Origin: an uncultured Alphaproteobacteria bacterium
GTDB lineage: Bacteria > Pseudomonadota > Alphaproteobacteria > RF32 > CAG-239
DNA length: 64,000 bases
Assembly: GCA_944391615.1 (NCBI GenBank)
Contig: CALXUE010000007.1
Span: forward strand, 1 to 64,000
Direction: 5' to 3'
Positions 16,962 through 26,138 of the stretch are shown piece after piece. The translations under genes were made by a program, and so were the position numbers. Under the pieces are notes generated by a model. It saw only the letters and a list, made by a program, of their open reading frames with translations. It made no database searches and was not told where the DNA came from. Every line of letters starts with the position of its first letter. Positions within the stretch are counted from its first letter, which is position 1.

Positions 16962-19652
16962 ATGGTTGATAATACACGCAAACCTCAGACGGTTGATGAA
17001 TGGTTGCAGCTTAATCCGGATGTGGATGATGCTTTTATTACGCAACTCCGTGATGCCAGTCGAAAACCAGGGTTCTCTTTGGACAATGTGGATAATGATT
17101 ATCAGGCCTTTTTGAAGCAAAAAGAAACTCAGGCTTTGCAAATTGCCAACGGGGATTTATCACAAGCAAGTTTTGATGAAATTCATAAAGCATGGGAAGT
17201 GTTAAAATCAGCTGAAGAAGGTAAATCGGCGCAAAATTTGGTGGACGCTCGACGCAAAATGCAGGATTTTGCCGAACAAAAAGTTGAGGAATTTGCACAA
17301 CGAGTTCAGAACCTAAAAGATAGTTCTGATGAACAAGCTGTGATTGATATGGCGGTGCATATGCCGGAAGTGTCCGAGTGGCTTGCTATAAGCAATGATG
17401 TACAAGCAAAAAATACTGATGATTCTAAAAAACAGCGCAATCAGAATCTTGAAAAAAGTATGAATGCTTTTTATAAAAATCTGGATGAAGAATACGGACT
17501 TAATGATTTGCCGTCTGCCGAACAAATTAAAAATAATGCGGCAACCCTTGATGATATAGAAAAAAGTTTTGGACCTTTTGCCAAAGACGGGCAAGGGAAG
17601 CTTGTGCACCCTGAATTTGAGCAAATGGATGCCTTTTTTGATAAGTTGGAAATTGATAATTCGGCTCAAGATGTTGATAAGGTTCATAAAGATGACTATA
17701 AAGCTCAGATTATAGAAACCTCTATGGCTATGGCCAAGACTAATTTGAGTATTGATAAAGATTTTGCTAACTTGTCTAAGGAAGAACAGCAAAAACGCTT
17801 GGCACAAGAGACTTTGAACAATATGGAAAGTTTGGTTTTGACAGCTCTTGTTCAACAAAAGACAGAAGATGTTGCTCATTCTAAAGACACAAAAGAAGCC
17901 TTAAAAAAATTAAATGATTTTCAAGATAATCCACATAAGTTTTTTGAAAAAAGTGTTCAAGATAAGAATTTTAAGCCGGTTATTTCCAACCGTGTGGCGG
18001 TGGCTAATTTAGCGGTTGCTTCCAGCGGGTTGGAAGCTCTATCCAAACGTATTGCGCAAAAAACCGGCGCAAATGTTTTGAGGAAAAAGGCCAAGGCTTT
18101 GGATACAAAACTCAAAGAGGCTTATCCGAAGGCTTATCCGGTAATGAAAGGTATGGTAACGACGTTTGCCATTAGTGCAGGTTTGGGGCCGACAGGTTTG
18201 GTGGTTTATTCCGGTGTCAAAACTTATCAAGCGGTTAAAAAATCAGTTGATAATTATCGGAAAAACCGTCAGGAAGGGCAATCATACTTTAAGTATTTGG
18301 CTAAAAATCCGCGTGAATTGGTTGGAATTGCTCAGGCTGCTGCCGGTGCAACTTTAACAACGCTTGGTGTTGGTGGGGCGTTGTTCTCTACTGAAAATAT
18401 GGGATTGGCCGGACATTTGATGAATGGTGATATGGGTATGGGGCAGTCTTTGGCCTCAGTTGGCAGTAATTTGGTTGACAATATGAAAAACGCCGTTACC
18501 CATCCGGTTGATACGGCCAAAAATGTTGGCAATGCGGCTCTTGAAGCTCTGAAAAATCCAAAAAGATTGGCCAGAATGGGTGTGGCTGTTGGTGCCGGTT
18601 TGGCAAAATCTGCTATTTCAATCGGGGAAGCGCTTAAAGCAAAAGGCGATGATCGCAAGCAGTTGTTCAAAAAGGCACGGTCTGAGTTTGTGGCGGGTCT
18701 TGCAGGTGCGGGAATCGGCTTAGGGCTTTCTTCCCTTATGGGAGCGGAGTCACATGGCGATGAAACCAATGCTGCCGATGGGCATTCTCCGGAGGTGAAA
18801 GTCGGTACTTATCATGATAAGCCTATCGGGCCGGAAGAATATCAAGGTGATGTGGATAAAGCGGCGTCAACCGACCATGATGCTTTTGAAAAAGAAGCAA
18901 TGAATAAAGCTGCCGATGAGGCAGAGGCTCAGGAAAAAGCCACTCAGCAGCAAAATGACCAACATCAACCGACAGCTAAAGGAGGTGCGGATAATCAACA
19001 GGCAAAAAGTAATGCAGAGGTGGATCAAAAGCCATCCGCAAAAGTTACTGAAATGGTGGAAAAACAAGATGCTGTTCAGCCGCAACATACGCCTGATGTT
19101 CAGGTTCATTCCGGAATGCCATTGCACTCTCAAATGCGAGAATTGTCTTTGGATTTGGAAAAAGCTTATGAAGAAACCGGAAATATCGGTGTGGCCTTGA
19201 ACAAGGTTTTGAATGCAGCTTCTGAAATCGGTATGTCGGATGAACAGATTGTGAAAGCTTCACAAATTATGCAAGAAAGTTTGCGTTCTTATGGTGTGGA
19301 AGGTGAATATTCTCATCAAGATGTGGAAAAGGCTATTGAACGTTTGCAGCATGAAACCGCTCGGGAGGCGGCTTTGGAGGAACGCGAGATTTTGCAACAA
19401 AATCAACATCAGCCTAATTCACAATATCAGGCAAAATTTGATGAGTTAAGAGCTCGTTCGGCAGCGCAGCATTCTGAGCTAGGTTCGGAGCATACTTCAA
19501 CAGACCGCGCTCAACAGGTTCAGAACTTGAGAGGAACAGGAAACGGAAATGAGTTGCCGAAAATTGATCCAACCAAGGTTACAAAATCACTTTCTTCTGA
19601 TTTTGTGGAGAAATGGACAAGACAACATAATTCTAATCAAGGAAATGGCTAG
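16962..19652 (+). CDS. Large protein of unknown function with Gly/Ala hydrophobic segments
   Basis: An 896-aa protein without signal peptide, preceded by AAGGAACAAAGCT. Residues 1-330 are charged and helical. Glycine/alanine-rich hydrophobic stretches follow near 392-420, 450-480, 538-555 and 575-592, and then a Q/E/A-rich low-complexity tail with predicted coiled coils to the C-terminus. No catalytic motif is visible. The central segments could insert in membranes, somewhat like pore-forming or secreted effector proteins, but this is a guess from composition. It is a single-gene unit with its own terminator. Confidence 0.6.
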   Translation: MVDNTRKPQTVDEWLQLNPDVDDAFITQLRDASRKPGFSLDNVDNDYQAFLKQKETQALQIANGDLSQASFDEIHKAWEVLKSAEEGKSAQNLVDARRKMQDFAEQKVEEFAQRVQNLKDSSDEQAVIDMAVHMPEVSEWLAISNDVQAKNTDDSKKQRNQNLEKSMNAFYKNLDEEYGLNDLPSAEQIKNNAATLDDIEKSFGPFAKDGQGKLVHPEFEQMDAFFDKLEIDNSAQDVDKVHKDDYKAQIIETSMAMAKTNLSIDKDFANLSKEEQQKRLAQETLNNMESLVLTALVQQKTEDVAHSKDTKEALKKLNDFQDNPHKFFEKSVQDKNFKPVISNRVAVANLAVASSGLEALSKRIAQKTGANVLRKKAKALDTKLKEAYPKAYPVMKGMVTTFAISAGLGPTGLVVYSGVKTYQAVKKSVDNYRKNRQEGQSYFKYLAKNPRELVGIAQAAAGATLTTLGVGGALFSTENMGLAGHLMNGDMGMGQSLASVGSNLVDNMKNAVTHPVDTAKNVGNAALEALKNPKRLARMGVAVGAGLAKSAISIGEALKAKGDDRKQLFKKARSEFVAGLAGAGIGLGLSSLMGAESHGDETNAADGHSPEVKVGTYHDKPIGPEEYQGDVDKAASTDHDAFEKEAMNKAADEAEAQEKATQQQNDQHQPTAKGGADNQQAKSNAEVDQKPSAKVTEMVEKQDAVQPQHTPDVQVHSGMPLHSQMRELSLDLEKAYEETGNIGVALNKVLNAASEIGMSDEQIVKASQIMQESLRSYGVEGEYSHQDVEKAIERLQHETAREAALEEREILQQNQHQPNSQYQAKFDELRARSAAQHSELGSEHTSTDRAQQVQNLRGTGNGNELPKIDPTKVTKSLSSDFVEKWTRQHNSNQGNG

Positions 19653-19670
19653 TCTTATTCTTTCTTATCA

Positions 19671-19713
19671 AAATCTCCTTCAAAAAAATTAGTTTTTGGG
19701 GGAGATTTTTTTT
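19671..19713 (+). terminator. Intrinsic terminator
   Basis: AAATCTCC and GGAGATTT form a stem around an A/T-rich loop, followed by a long T run; it closes the 896-aa gene unit. Confidence 0.75.
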
Positions 19714-19769
19714 GTTTTGATATTATATTGTTTAGGATAAGGTTTTTAATTTTTTCTGGGAGGAGTGAG

Positions 19770-20159
19770 ATGCCCAATATGGATTGGTATGAATTGCTGG
19801 TGAAACCTTATGGCACGCCGCCGGCTGAAGTGTTTCGAATCGTGTGGCCGATACTCTATATTTTGATGGGTATTGGTTTGTATTTGGCTATTAAGGCCGC
19901 GCCTAAGGGGCAAGCCGGACGGATTATTGCAGCGTTTTTGGTGCAGATTGTTTTGAATCTGATGTGGTCACCGATATTTTTTGTCGGACAAAACATCGGC
20001 GGTGCTTTAGTGGTTTTGGTTTTGCTCTTATGCGCCATTGTGTGGATGCTGTATGAATTTTATCGCTATTCAAAAACAGCCGCATTTCTCAACTTGCCGT
20101 ATGTGTTGTGGGTGAGCTTTGCCGGATATTTGAACTTTGCTTTATGGCAGCTTAATTAA
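19770..20159 (+). CDS. tspO: TspO/MBR family protein
   Basis: A five-helix membrane protein that binds porphyrins and related ligands and is linked to stress signalling. The 129-aa product shows TPPAEVFRIVWPILYILMGIG, QIVLNLMWSPIFF and LPYVLWVSFAGYLNFALWQLN, all family hallmarks. The start at 19770 is chosen for the GGGAGGAG site just upstream; an earlier in-frame start lies inside the preceding terminator region. Its last codons overlap the 3' end of mutY on the opposite strand by 8 bases. Confidence 0.92.
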   Translation: MPNMDWYELLVKPYGTPPAEVFRIVWPILYILMGIGLYLAIKAAPKGQAGRIIAAFLVQIVLNLMWSPIFFVGQNIGGALVVLVLLLCAIVWMLYEFYRYSKTAAFLNLPYVLWVSFAGYLNFALWQLN

Positions 20160-21162
20160 CGTTTATTTCAGCCGCTTTGATGACCTTTTTCATCAAAGTA
20201 GACATGGGGTAAGTGTTGAGCTCTTTTATAGGCACAAATCGGCCTTCTAACTTAGGGGTATCGGTTTGTGCCTTATGTATTTGCAAGGTTAAATTTATAT
20301 GGGTGAAGATGTGGTTGACGCTTTTTTGGGTGTTTTGGCTTTGCTCTAGCAAGGGGTGAAAAATGTCATCTGTCCACGGAAATTCGTATAAACCTGACAA
20401 AAGGCCTTTGCTCCGCTTGGTGATGAAAATTTCGCCTTTTTGATTATATATCAGATAAACCGCACCTTGTTTTTGCTTCTTTTCAATTTTGTTCTTTACG
20501 GGGATTTGTTCAATGTCGGCTCGGCCTTTGGATTGGCAGGCCTCGCTCCATGGGCAAAACAGGCAGTTGGGTTTTTGTTTGGTGCAGACAGTTGCGCCTA
20601 AGTCCATAATGGCTGAAGTGTAATCAGCCGCATTGTCTTGGCTGGTGAGCTGAGTGGCTTTTTTTTCTATTTCTTTTTTTATGCTGTCAACCGGTGATGT
20701 TAAGTGATACAAGCGGCATATAATGCGGGTGACGTTGCCGTCGATGGCGGTTTCGGGCTGGTTAAATGCCAAGGCCAAAAAGCTTGCAACCGTATAAGCA
20801 CCCAGACCTTTGAGCTTTTTTATATCTTCTTTATCGGATGGAAATTTACCGTTGTATTTTTCCGTAATAATCTGTGCCGTTTGGTGCAGTGATTTTGCCC
20901 TTGTGTAATACCCTAATCCCTGCCAGTAGCGATAAACTTCTTCAAGCTCCGCTTGCGCCAAACTCTCAACATTCGGAAAGCGTTGTATGAACTTTTCAAA
21001 GTAGGGAATGACGGTTTTGACGGTTGTTTGCTGAAGCATAATTTCAGACACAAGCACAATATATGGATCGGGGTGGGCACCGCCTTTTACCCGCCAAGGC
21101 AAATTGCGTCCGTTCGCTTGATACCATTCAAGCAATTTATGTGTTAGTTCTTTTGTTTCCAT
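20152..21162 (-). CDS. mutY: Adenine DNA glycosylase
   Basis: Removes adenine mispaired with 8-oxoguanine. The 336-aa product has the helix-hairpin-helix region LKGLGAYTVASFLALAF, catalytic Glu in VSEIMLQQTTV, catalytic Asp in MDLGATVC, and the 4Fe-4S ligands CTKQKPNCLFCPWSEAC (C-x6-C-x2-C-x5-C). A C-terminal NUDIX-like domain follows (about 225-336). The ATG at 21162 gives the normal N-terminus; the longer open frame begins with TTG and adds a basic stretch unlike the family. Confidence 0.95.
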   Translation of the reverse strand: METKELTHKLLEWYQANGRNLPWRVKGGAHPDPYIVLVSEIMLQQTTVKTVIPYFEKFIQRFPNVESLAQAELEEVYRYWQGLGYYTRAKSLHQTAQIITEKYNGKFPSDKEDIKKLKGLGAYTVASFLALAFNQPETAIDGNVTRIICRLYHLTSPVDSIKKEIEKKATQLTSQDNAADYTSAIMDLGATVCTKQKPNCLFCPWSEACQSKGRADIEQIPVKNKIEKKQKQGAVYLIYNQKGEIFITKRSKGLLSGLYEFPWTDDIFHPLLEQSQNTQKSVNHIFTHINLTLQIHKAQTDTPKLEGRFVPIKELNTYPMSTLMKKVIKAAEINVN

Positions 21163-21287
21163 ATTCTTTTTATAATCCAAATTTGAAATTTTTACATTCC
21201 TTTTTTTCAGTTTTTTATAGAAAAAAGTTGTTGAAGTTTGATTTTTTTTGAGTAAAACATTTATCGTTTGAGTCAAGTATTTTGAAA

Positions 21288-22472
21288 ATGGGAAAAATGA
21301 TGAAGTTTAAGAAAAATTCTGCTCAGTTTGTGTTTGTGTTTTTGGGAATGCTTACCGCATTCGGGCCGTTTGTGACGGATATGTATTTGCCGAGTTTGCC
21401 GGCTATGCAAGCTTATTTTAAGACATCGGTTTCGTGGGTGCAGCTCGGGTTGACTTTTTCTATGCTCGGTTTGGCTTTGGGACAGTTGATATTTGGGCCG
21501 TTAAGCGATAGGCAAGGGCGGCGCAAACCCCTGATTATCTCAATGATTTTGTTTGTGATAGCGACTTTGTTTTGTATATTTGCCCCTAATATCGAAACAT
21601 TTGTTATTTTGCGTTTTGTGCAAGGTGTAGCGGCTTCCGGCGGAATTGTCATTTCGCGCTCAATCGCTACCGATAAATTTAAAACCAAAAATTTGGCCAA
21701 AGCTTTGGCTATTATCGGTGCAATTAACGGAATTGCCCCGATTGCGGCTCCGGTTGTTGGCGGGGTTGCGCTTGACTATGTCGGGTGGCAAGGAATTTTT
21801 GCGGTTCTGCTCTTTATCGGTATTGTGATTTTGGTGATGTGCCATCTGTTTCAAGAAAGTTTATCCGTGCCACGCAGAACATCGGCTAGTTGGAAGCAAG
21901 TCGGTCTTAATTTCAAAAAGGTTTTGAAAAATAAAGTTTATCTTTATTACACTTTAGAACTGTCTTTTGCTTTGGCAATTTTGTTTGCTTATATTGCGTC
22001 TTCTCCGTTTATTATTCAGACGCACTATGGTTTTTCGGCTTTGGCGTTTAGTTTGTTTTTTGGGGCTAATGCTATTGCGATTGGTTTGGGGGCTGCTTTG
22101 GCAGCGAAGTTTAAAACTCCTGCTAAGGCTATTAAAACAAGCGTATGGGGAATTAATATTTGTTGTTGGAGTTTGTTTGTCTTTATGCCGCTTGGTGTGT
22201 CTTTTGTGATGTTTGAAGGATTGTTGTGGTTTTTATGCTTGATGCTCGGAATGAGTTTTACAATTGCAACAGCAACCGCTATGGATGCGGCACGCGCCCT
22301 TGCCGGAACCGCTTCTGCCTTGATGGGGGCTTTGGGCTTTTTGTTTGGTTCAATCGTTTCGCCTTTAGTCGGTGTGGGAGATATTTTTGCCTCTACGGGC
22401 ATTGTTTTAGCAGCGTTATCTTTGCTTGTTGCTCTAACCGCTCGGATGGGGTTGAAGTTAACGGAAAAATAA
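21288..22472 (+). CDS. Bcr/CflA-type MFS drug exporter
   Basis: A 12-helix major facilitator that probably exports drugs by proton antiport. Diagnostic motifs are FVTDMYLPSLPAMQ in helix 1 and the loop 2-3 signature GPLSDRQGRRKPLI. About 394 aa, normal for the family. The first ATG (21288) is annotated, but GGGA lies just before two further in-frame ATGs at 21297 and 21300, which are equally plausible starts. Substrate is not predictable. Confidence 0.88.
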   Translation: MGKMMKFKKNSAQFVFVFLGMLTAFGPFVTDMYLPSLPAMQAYFKTSVSWVQLGLTFSMLGLALGQLIFGPLSDRQGRRKPLIISMILFVIATLFCIFAPNIETFVILRFVQGVAASGGIVISRSIATDKFKTKNLAKALAIIGAINGIAPIAAPVVGGVALDYVGWQGIFAVLLFIGIVILVMCHLFQESLSVPRRTSASWKQVGLNFKKVLKNKVYLYYTLELSFALAILFAYIASSPFIIQTHYGFSALAFSLFFGANAIAIGLGAALAAKFKTPAKAIKTSVWGINICCWSLFVFMPLGVSFVMFEGLLWFLCLMLGMSFTIATATAMDAARALAGTASALMGALGFLFGSIVSPLVGVGDIFASTGIVLAALSLLVALTARMGLKLTEK

Positions 22473-22610
22473 AGAAGACTGTCCTCGACAATGCTTAAAG
22501 CATTGCTCGTTCCACTGCGCGGCTGGCAAAGCCACCGGCATACCCCCGTATGCCTGCCGCTTGTAGTCAAACTTCCACCCGTGGAAGTTCGAGAATCTTA
22601 TTTTTAAAAC
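22473..22610. repeat. GC-richer hairpin-dense intergenic element
   Basis: This stretch after the exporter gene contains several short perfect palindromes: AATGCT-TAA-AGCATT, GGCATAC-CCCC-GTATGCC and AACTTCCAC-CC-GTGGAAGTT. It is richer in G+C than its surroundings and has no convincing gene. It may be a dispersed palindromic repeat, but no second copy is seen in this window. Confidence 0.45.
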
Positions 22611-22650
22611 ACCATAAAAAAACCTCCACAAGGGAGGATTTTTTTATGGT
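22611..22650. terminator. Long bidirectional terminator hairpin
   Basis: CCTCC-ACAA-GGGAGG core flanked by complementary ACCATAAAAAAA and TTTTTTTATGGT arms. Confidence 0.8.
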
Positions 22651-22761
22651 CTAGCTACGTAAGCATTGTGTTGTCACACAATACTAACTTCGCTTCGGTC
22701 AAGCGTTTTATAACCTTAGCATCGGTTGCTGTCGCTTCCCTTGCTAAGTAACAAAACGTTC
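22651..22761 (-). other. Structured segment between two terminators, downstream of tRNA-Leu
   Basis: On the minus strand this follows the tRNA terminator and precedes a second terminator. CGTTTTGTTACTTAGCA pairs almost completely with TGCTAAGGTTATAAAACG, and TTGTGT-GACA-ACACAA forms another hairpin. It could be a small RNA or degenerate sequence; no gene is visible and no promoter is obvious. Confidence 0.3.
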
Positions 22762-22807
22762 CACCATACAAAAAAAGGCTCCGTTGGGAGCTTTTTTTTG
22801 TATGGTG
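22762..22807 (-). terminator. tRNA-Leu terminator
   Basis: GGCTCC-GTTG-GGAGC core with extended arms CACCATACAAAAAAA / TTTTTTTTGTATGGTG. The arm includes the CCA end of the tRNA, so the precursor could pair its own 3' end. Confidence 0.75.
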
Positions 22808-22888
22808 CCCTGAAGAAGACTCGAACTTCCACTGGCTGAGCCAACATGCACCTGAAGCATGCGCGTCTACCAATTTCGCCATCAGGGC
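22803..22888 (-). tRNA. tRNA-Leu (anticodon CAG)
   Basis: Read on the minus strand, the acceptor stem GCCCTGA pairs with TCAGGGC at 5' and 3' ends. The D loop holds AATTGGTAGACGC, the anticodon stem CATGC / GCATG encloses TTCAGGT (anticodon CAG), and a long class II variable arm is present. The T arm is GGAAGTTCGAGTCTTCT, and CCA is encoded. The 86-base length and long variable arm fit leucine. Confidence 0.95.
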
Positions 22889-22940
22889 TTTTCTTATTGC
22901 CGCTTATTCTTTTATTATATTTATTCTTAAATTGCAAGTA

Positions 22941-23765
22941 CTATTGTGCAATTTTATCTAAATATCCATATGAATCCAGCAATAAATAGCCGCCTAATGC
23001 TATTCTATATATCACAAACGGCAGAAAGGTGTAGCTTTTTAACCACCACATCATTACATATATTGATAATATCGAGGCGATAAATGAATAGGTCACACCG
23101 TCAAAGGCATCTATCACCGCATTCATATCTCCGGCTTGAAACAACTCATATCCTATTAAGCATCCTGCTCCGAAAATTGTTGGTATCGATAGCAACATCG
23201 AAAATTTGGCCGCCTCTTTTCTCTCCATTCCCAAAAAACGTCCCATCGTGATGGTTATGCCCGAACGGCTCGTCCCAGGAATTAGTGCCATACATTGTGC
23301 AAATCCTATCAATATCGCATCTAAAAAGGTTAAATGTTTTATTTCTCTTACGGTCATTCCCAGTTTGTCTGCAATATAAAGCAATATGGCAAATATCGTT
23401 ATTGTCCAACCGATTAATTTGGCTGAACGTAATTCTTCCATGCCATATTCTCTTAATAATAATCCTATCACAACAGCAGGAATCGTCGCCACAAATATCA
23501 ACCAAAACAAACGATTGCCTTCATCCTTCATATTCGGCAAAAATTTGCTCTTTATCATCCCTTTGATGACTTGCCATATCGTGCCGGAAAAATATATCAT
23601 CACGGCTAAAATCGAGCCGACATGAACTGCAACATCCAATGCTAATCCCTGATCAGGAAAGGTGGTGAATTTTGAAAACAAAATCAAATGTCCCGATGAA
23701 CTCACCGGCAAAAATTCCGTTAAGCCCTGCAAAATTGATAACAATAGTATATGTGTGTTTTCCAT
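22941..23765 (-). CDS. uppP: Undecaprenyl-diphosphatase UppP (BacA)
   Basis: Recycles the lipid carrier for peptidoglycan and other envelope polymers by dephosphorylating undecaprenyl pyrophosphate. The 274-aa multi-pass protein has EFLPVSSSGHL at residues 17-27 and ALIPGTSRSGITITMGR, the two active-site motifs. It starts 11 bases after the M23 peptidase gene, so the two envelope genes are probably one transcript with xseA. Confidence 0.96.
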   Translation of the reverse strand: MENTHILLLSILQGLTEFLPVSSSGHLILFSKFTTFPDQGLALDVAVHVGSILAVMIYFSGTIWQVIKGMIKSKFLPNMKDEGNRLFWLIFVATIPAVVIGLLLREYGMEELRSAKLIGWTITIFAILLYIADKLGMTVREIKHLTFLDAILIGFAQCMALIPGTSRSGITITMGRFLGMERKEAAKFSMLLSIPTIFGAGCLIGYELFQAGDMNAVIDAFDGVTYSFIASILSIYVMMWWLKSYTFLPFVIYRIALGGYLLLDSYGYLDKIAQ

Positions 23766-23776
23766 TTTAGACCTGC

Positions 23777-24637
23777 TTATTTATTTGTTGAAACCTTTTT
23801 ACATAATCCATTTTTGTTTATATCCAGTAAATTTTTCGGATTAAATCTTGTGCCGTTATAGGTCGCTCCCCAATGCAAATGCGGACCTGTGGCACGTCCG
23901 GTTTTTCCTACCGTGCCGATAATGTCGCCTTGTTTGACTTTATCTCCTTCTTTTACGGATGTTGTGTCCATGTGCGCATACATTGTGTGCAGACCTTGTC
24001 CGTGGTCGATTATTACCATATTGCCGCTATAAAAAAAGTTGCCGCCGCTTAATTTGACAATGCCGTCTGCACTTGCTTTTATCGGTGTGCCGGATGCTGC
24101 CGCCATATCGGTGCCGCGGTGCGGACTTTTGGGTATGCCGTTGAATATTCTTTGGTTGCCAAACTCGCCACTCACACGATATTTTTCCAAGGGCTCAATA
24201 AAGCCTTGCTCCCAATATGGGGTCTTACTCAAGTCTTGGCTAATGGCTTTGTTGACGCTTGTGCCTTCTCTTTCAATCTCTTTGTTATCACTTTTGGCCG
24301 GTGTGACTTTGGACTGGGCTACGCCGTTTACTCTCTGAATGTCCCATTTGGTTGGGGCGATGTTTAGGTGATATTTTTCTCCCGTGCCATCTTGATATTT
24401 TAATACCAATTCTTGCGTGCTTTTGGCGTCACGGTCAAAGGCAAGTAAAAAGCTACCGTCATTTGTTATCGGGATATTCTTGCCGTTTTGGGTAACACTC
24501 TGCAAATTTTTGGCTTGGCCTTTAACCAAACCACCCTGAACCATATTGCCGCAAAGTTCTAATTCTGTGGCATTTGCTAATGTGGCAAAACTTATTGCCG
24601 CCACACTAAATGTCAAATAAATCGCCTTGTTTGTCAT
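23777..24637 (-). CDS. Secreted M23 family metallopeptidase (LytM domain)
   Basis: Peptidoglycan endopeptidase acting in the periplasm. The 286-aa product has a signal peptide ending LANA and an N-terminal beta region. The C-terminal LytM domain carries the zinc motifs HRGTDMA (HxxxD) and HLHW (HxH), plus the YAHMD His. The ATG at 24637 is preceded by GGGGA and overlaps the xseA 3' end by 32 bases. All metal ligands are present, so it should be active rather than a degenerate EnvC-like activator. Confidence 0.9.
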   Translation of the reverse strand: MTNKAIYLTFSVAAISFATLANATELELCGNMVQGGLVKGQAKNLQSVTQNGKNIPITNDGSFLLAFDRDAKSTQELVLKYQDGTGEKYHLNIAPTKWDIQRVNGVAQSKVTPAKSDNKEIEREGTSVNKAISQDLSKTPYWEQGFIEPLEKYRVSGEFGNQRIFNGIPKSPHRGTDMAAASGTPIKASADGIVKLSGGNFFYSGNMVIIDHGQGLHTMYAHMDTTSVKEGDKVKQGDIIGTVGKTGRATGPHLHWGATYNGTRFNPKNLLDINKNGLCKKVSTNK

Positions 24638-25967
24638 CTTTTTTCCCCATGGTTTTGGTTTTGATTGTGCCGTCGGCAAACCTGATTTCAAGATTGATGG
24701 CGTGGCTTGCTTCCTCAGCTGTATATAAGGTTTTGCCCTTTGAAGAGCGAATCCACGCAAAGCCTCTTTTCAATACCGAATCGACTGAAACGCCTTCTAA
24801 CCTTGTATATAAATTTTGGAGAGCTTCTTGGTTGCGCTCCAAAATGGTTTGAATATAATAAGGTCTTAGGGTATTGCGCTCAACCATATTGTTTTTTTGT
24901 GCCAACAAATTCTTAAATGCCAGATTTAATCTTTCGGTTCGGTCATCAAGTTTTTGTTGGTTTTCGTTTAAAATTTGGCTCAAATTCGGAATGCCGCGGC
25001 TCAAGCCTTCAAGCAATGTTTTGATGTTGGTTAGGTATCTGTTTATAGCATTTATCAAGCGGGCTTGTGTGGTGGCTAAGCCGGCTTCAAGTTCGGCTTT
25101 TACCGGTACGGCAAACTCGGCTGCTCCGGTTGGGGTCGGGGCTCTTTTATCCGATACATAATCTATCAACATGGTATCTGTTTCATGTCCGACAGCTGAA
25201 ATTATCGGTATTTCGGAATTGTAAACAGCGCGAATCACAATCTCTTCATTAAACGGCCACAAATCTTCCAGACTGCCGCCGCCACGCGCAACAATTATGA
25301 CATCCGGCCGTGTGATGTTGCCATCTTGCGGCAAGGCATTAAAGCCATTTATCGCTGCAGCTATTTTTTCAGCAGCACCTTCTCCTTGAACTGGGGTCGG
25401 CCATAACAAAATATGACTTGGAAAACGGTCTCGTACGCGGTGGATGATATCTCTGATGACTGCACCGCTGGCTGAGGTGACAACACCGATTGTTTGCGGC
25501 AGAAAAGGAATCGGTTTTTTGTGGGCGGTATCAAAAAGGCCTTCCGCCGCGAATTGCTTCTTTCGTTCTTCTAAAAGTTTGAGCAATGCGCCCGTGCCGG
25601 AAATTTCCATTTCCTCAATCACTAATTGATAAGAAGATTTGCCGGCAAAGGTGGTGATTTTTCCGGTTGCGATAACCTCAAGCCCGTCTTCGGGTTTGAA
25701 CTTTAAACTTAAGGCAATTCCGCGCCAGCAGACAGCCGCGATAATTGCGTTTTCGTCTTTGAGCGAAAGGTAGTAATGCCCCGAATCGGCACGCTTGCAG
25801 CCGAAAATTTCACCTTTGATGCGCACATGAGCAAAGCGTGTTTCAACACACTTTTTTATTTCAGCCGAAATCTCGCTGACAGTATATTCTTTTATGCCTT
25901 CAGGTTTGGCGTTTGGCACTGTTTCGGGTGCAACATTCAGCCTCAGGCTTGATAATAAGTCTTCCAT
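24606..25967 (-). CDS. xseA: Exodeoxyribonuclease VII large subunit
   Basis: Catalytic subunit of the single-strand exonuclease VII. The 453-aa product has an N-terminal OB fold (residues ~25-120, including RIKGEIFGCKRADSGHYYLSLKD) and the catalytic-core motifs GAVIRDI, VARGGGSLEDLWPFNEE and SAVGHETDTMLIDYVSDKRAPTP (the last split across 23 residues). A long coiled coil follows. AGGAAC precedes the ATG at 25967; an upstream TTG is less likely. xseB is not in the window. Confidence 0.95.
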   Translation of the reverse strand: MEDLLSSLRLNVAPETVPNAKPEGIKEYTVSEISAEIKKCVETRFAHVRIKGEIFGCKRADSGHYYLSLKDENAIIAAVCWRGIALSLKFKPEDGLEVIATGKITTFAGKSSYQLVIEEMEISGTGALLKLLEERKKQFAAEGLFDTAHKKPIPFLPQTIGVVTSASGAVIRDIIHRVRDRFPSHILLWPTPVQGEGAAEKIAAAINGFNALPQDGNITRPDVIIVARGGGSLEDLWPFNEEIVIRAVYNSEIPIISAVGHETDTMLIDYVSDKRAPTPTGAAEFAVPVKAELEAGLATTQARLINAINRYLTNIKTLLEGLSRGIPNLSQILNENQQKLDDRTERLNLAFKNLLAQKNNMVERNTLRPYYIQTILERNQEALQNLYTRLEGVSVDSVLKRGFAWIRSSKGKTLYTAEEASHAINLEIRFADGTIKTKTMGKKDDKQGDLFDI

Positions 25968-26138
25968 GTTGTTCCTGTTTTTTTGTTTCAACTTATATGT
26001 TTTTATCTTGCTTGTTAAGTCTTTTTATCTTGGGGTGTGGACGATATTTTGTTGACTCCGAAATTATTTGTTTGTATAGTTTTGTCTACGCCTTTCATAT
26101 TATGTGAAGAATATGTATATTAGGTTAATGCTTTGTGC

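Noticed and set aside
22655-22882. Small open frame over tRNA-Leu
   Set aside because: It overlaps a clear tRNA and its terminator.
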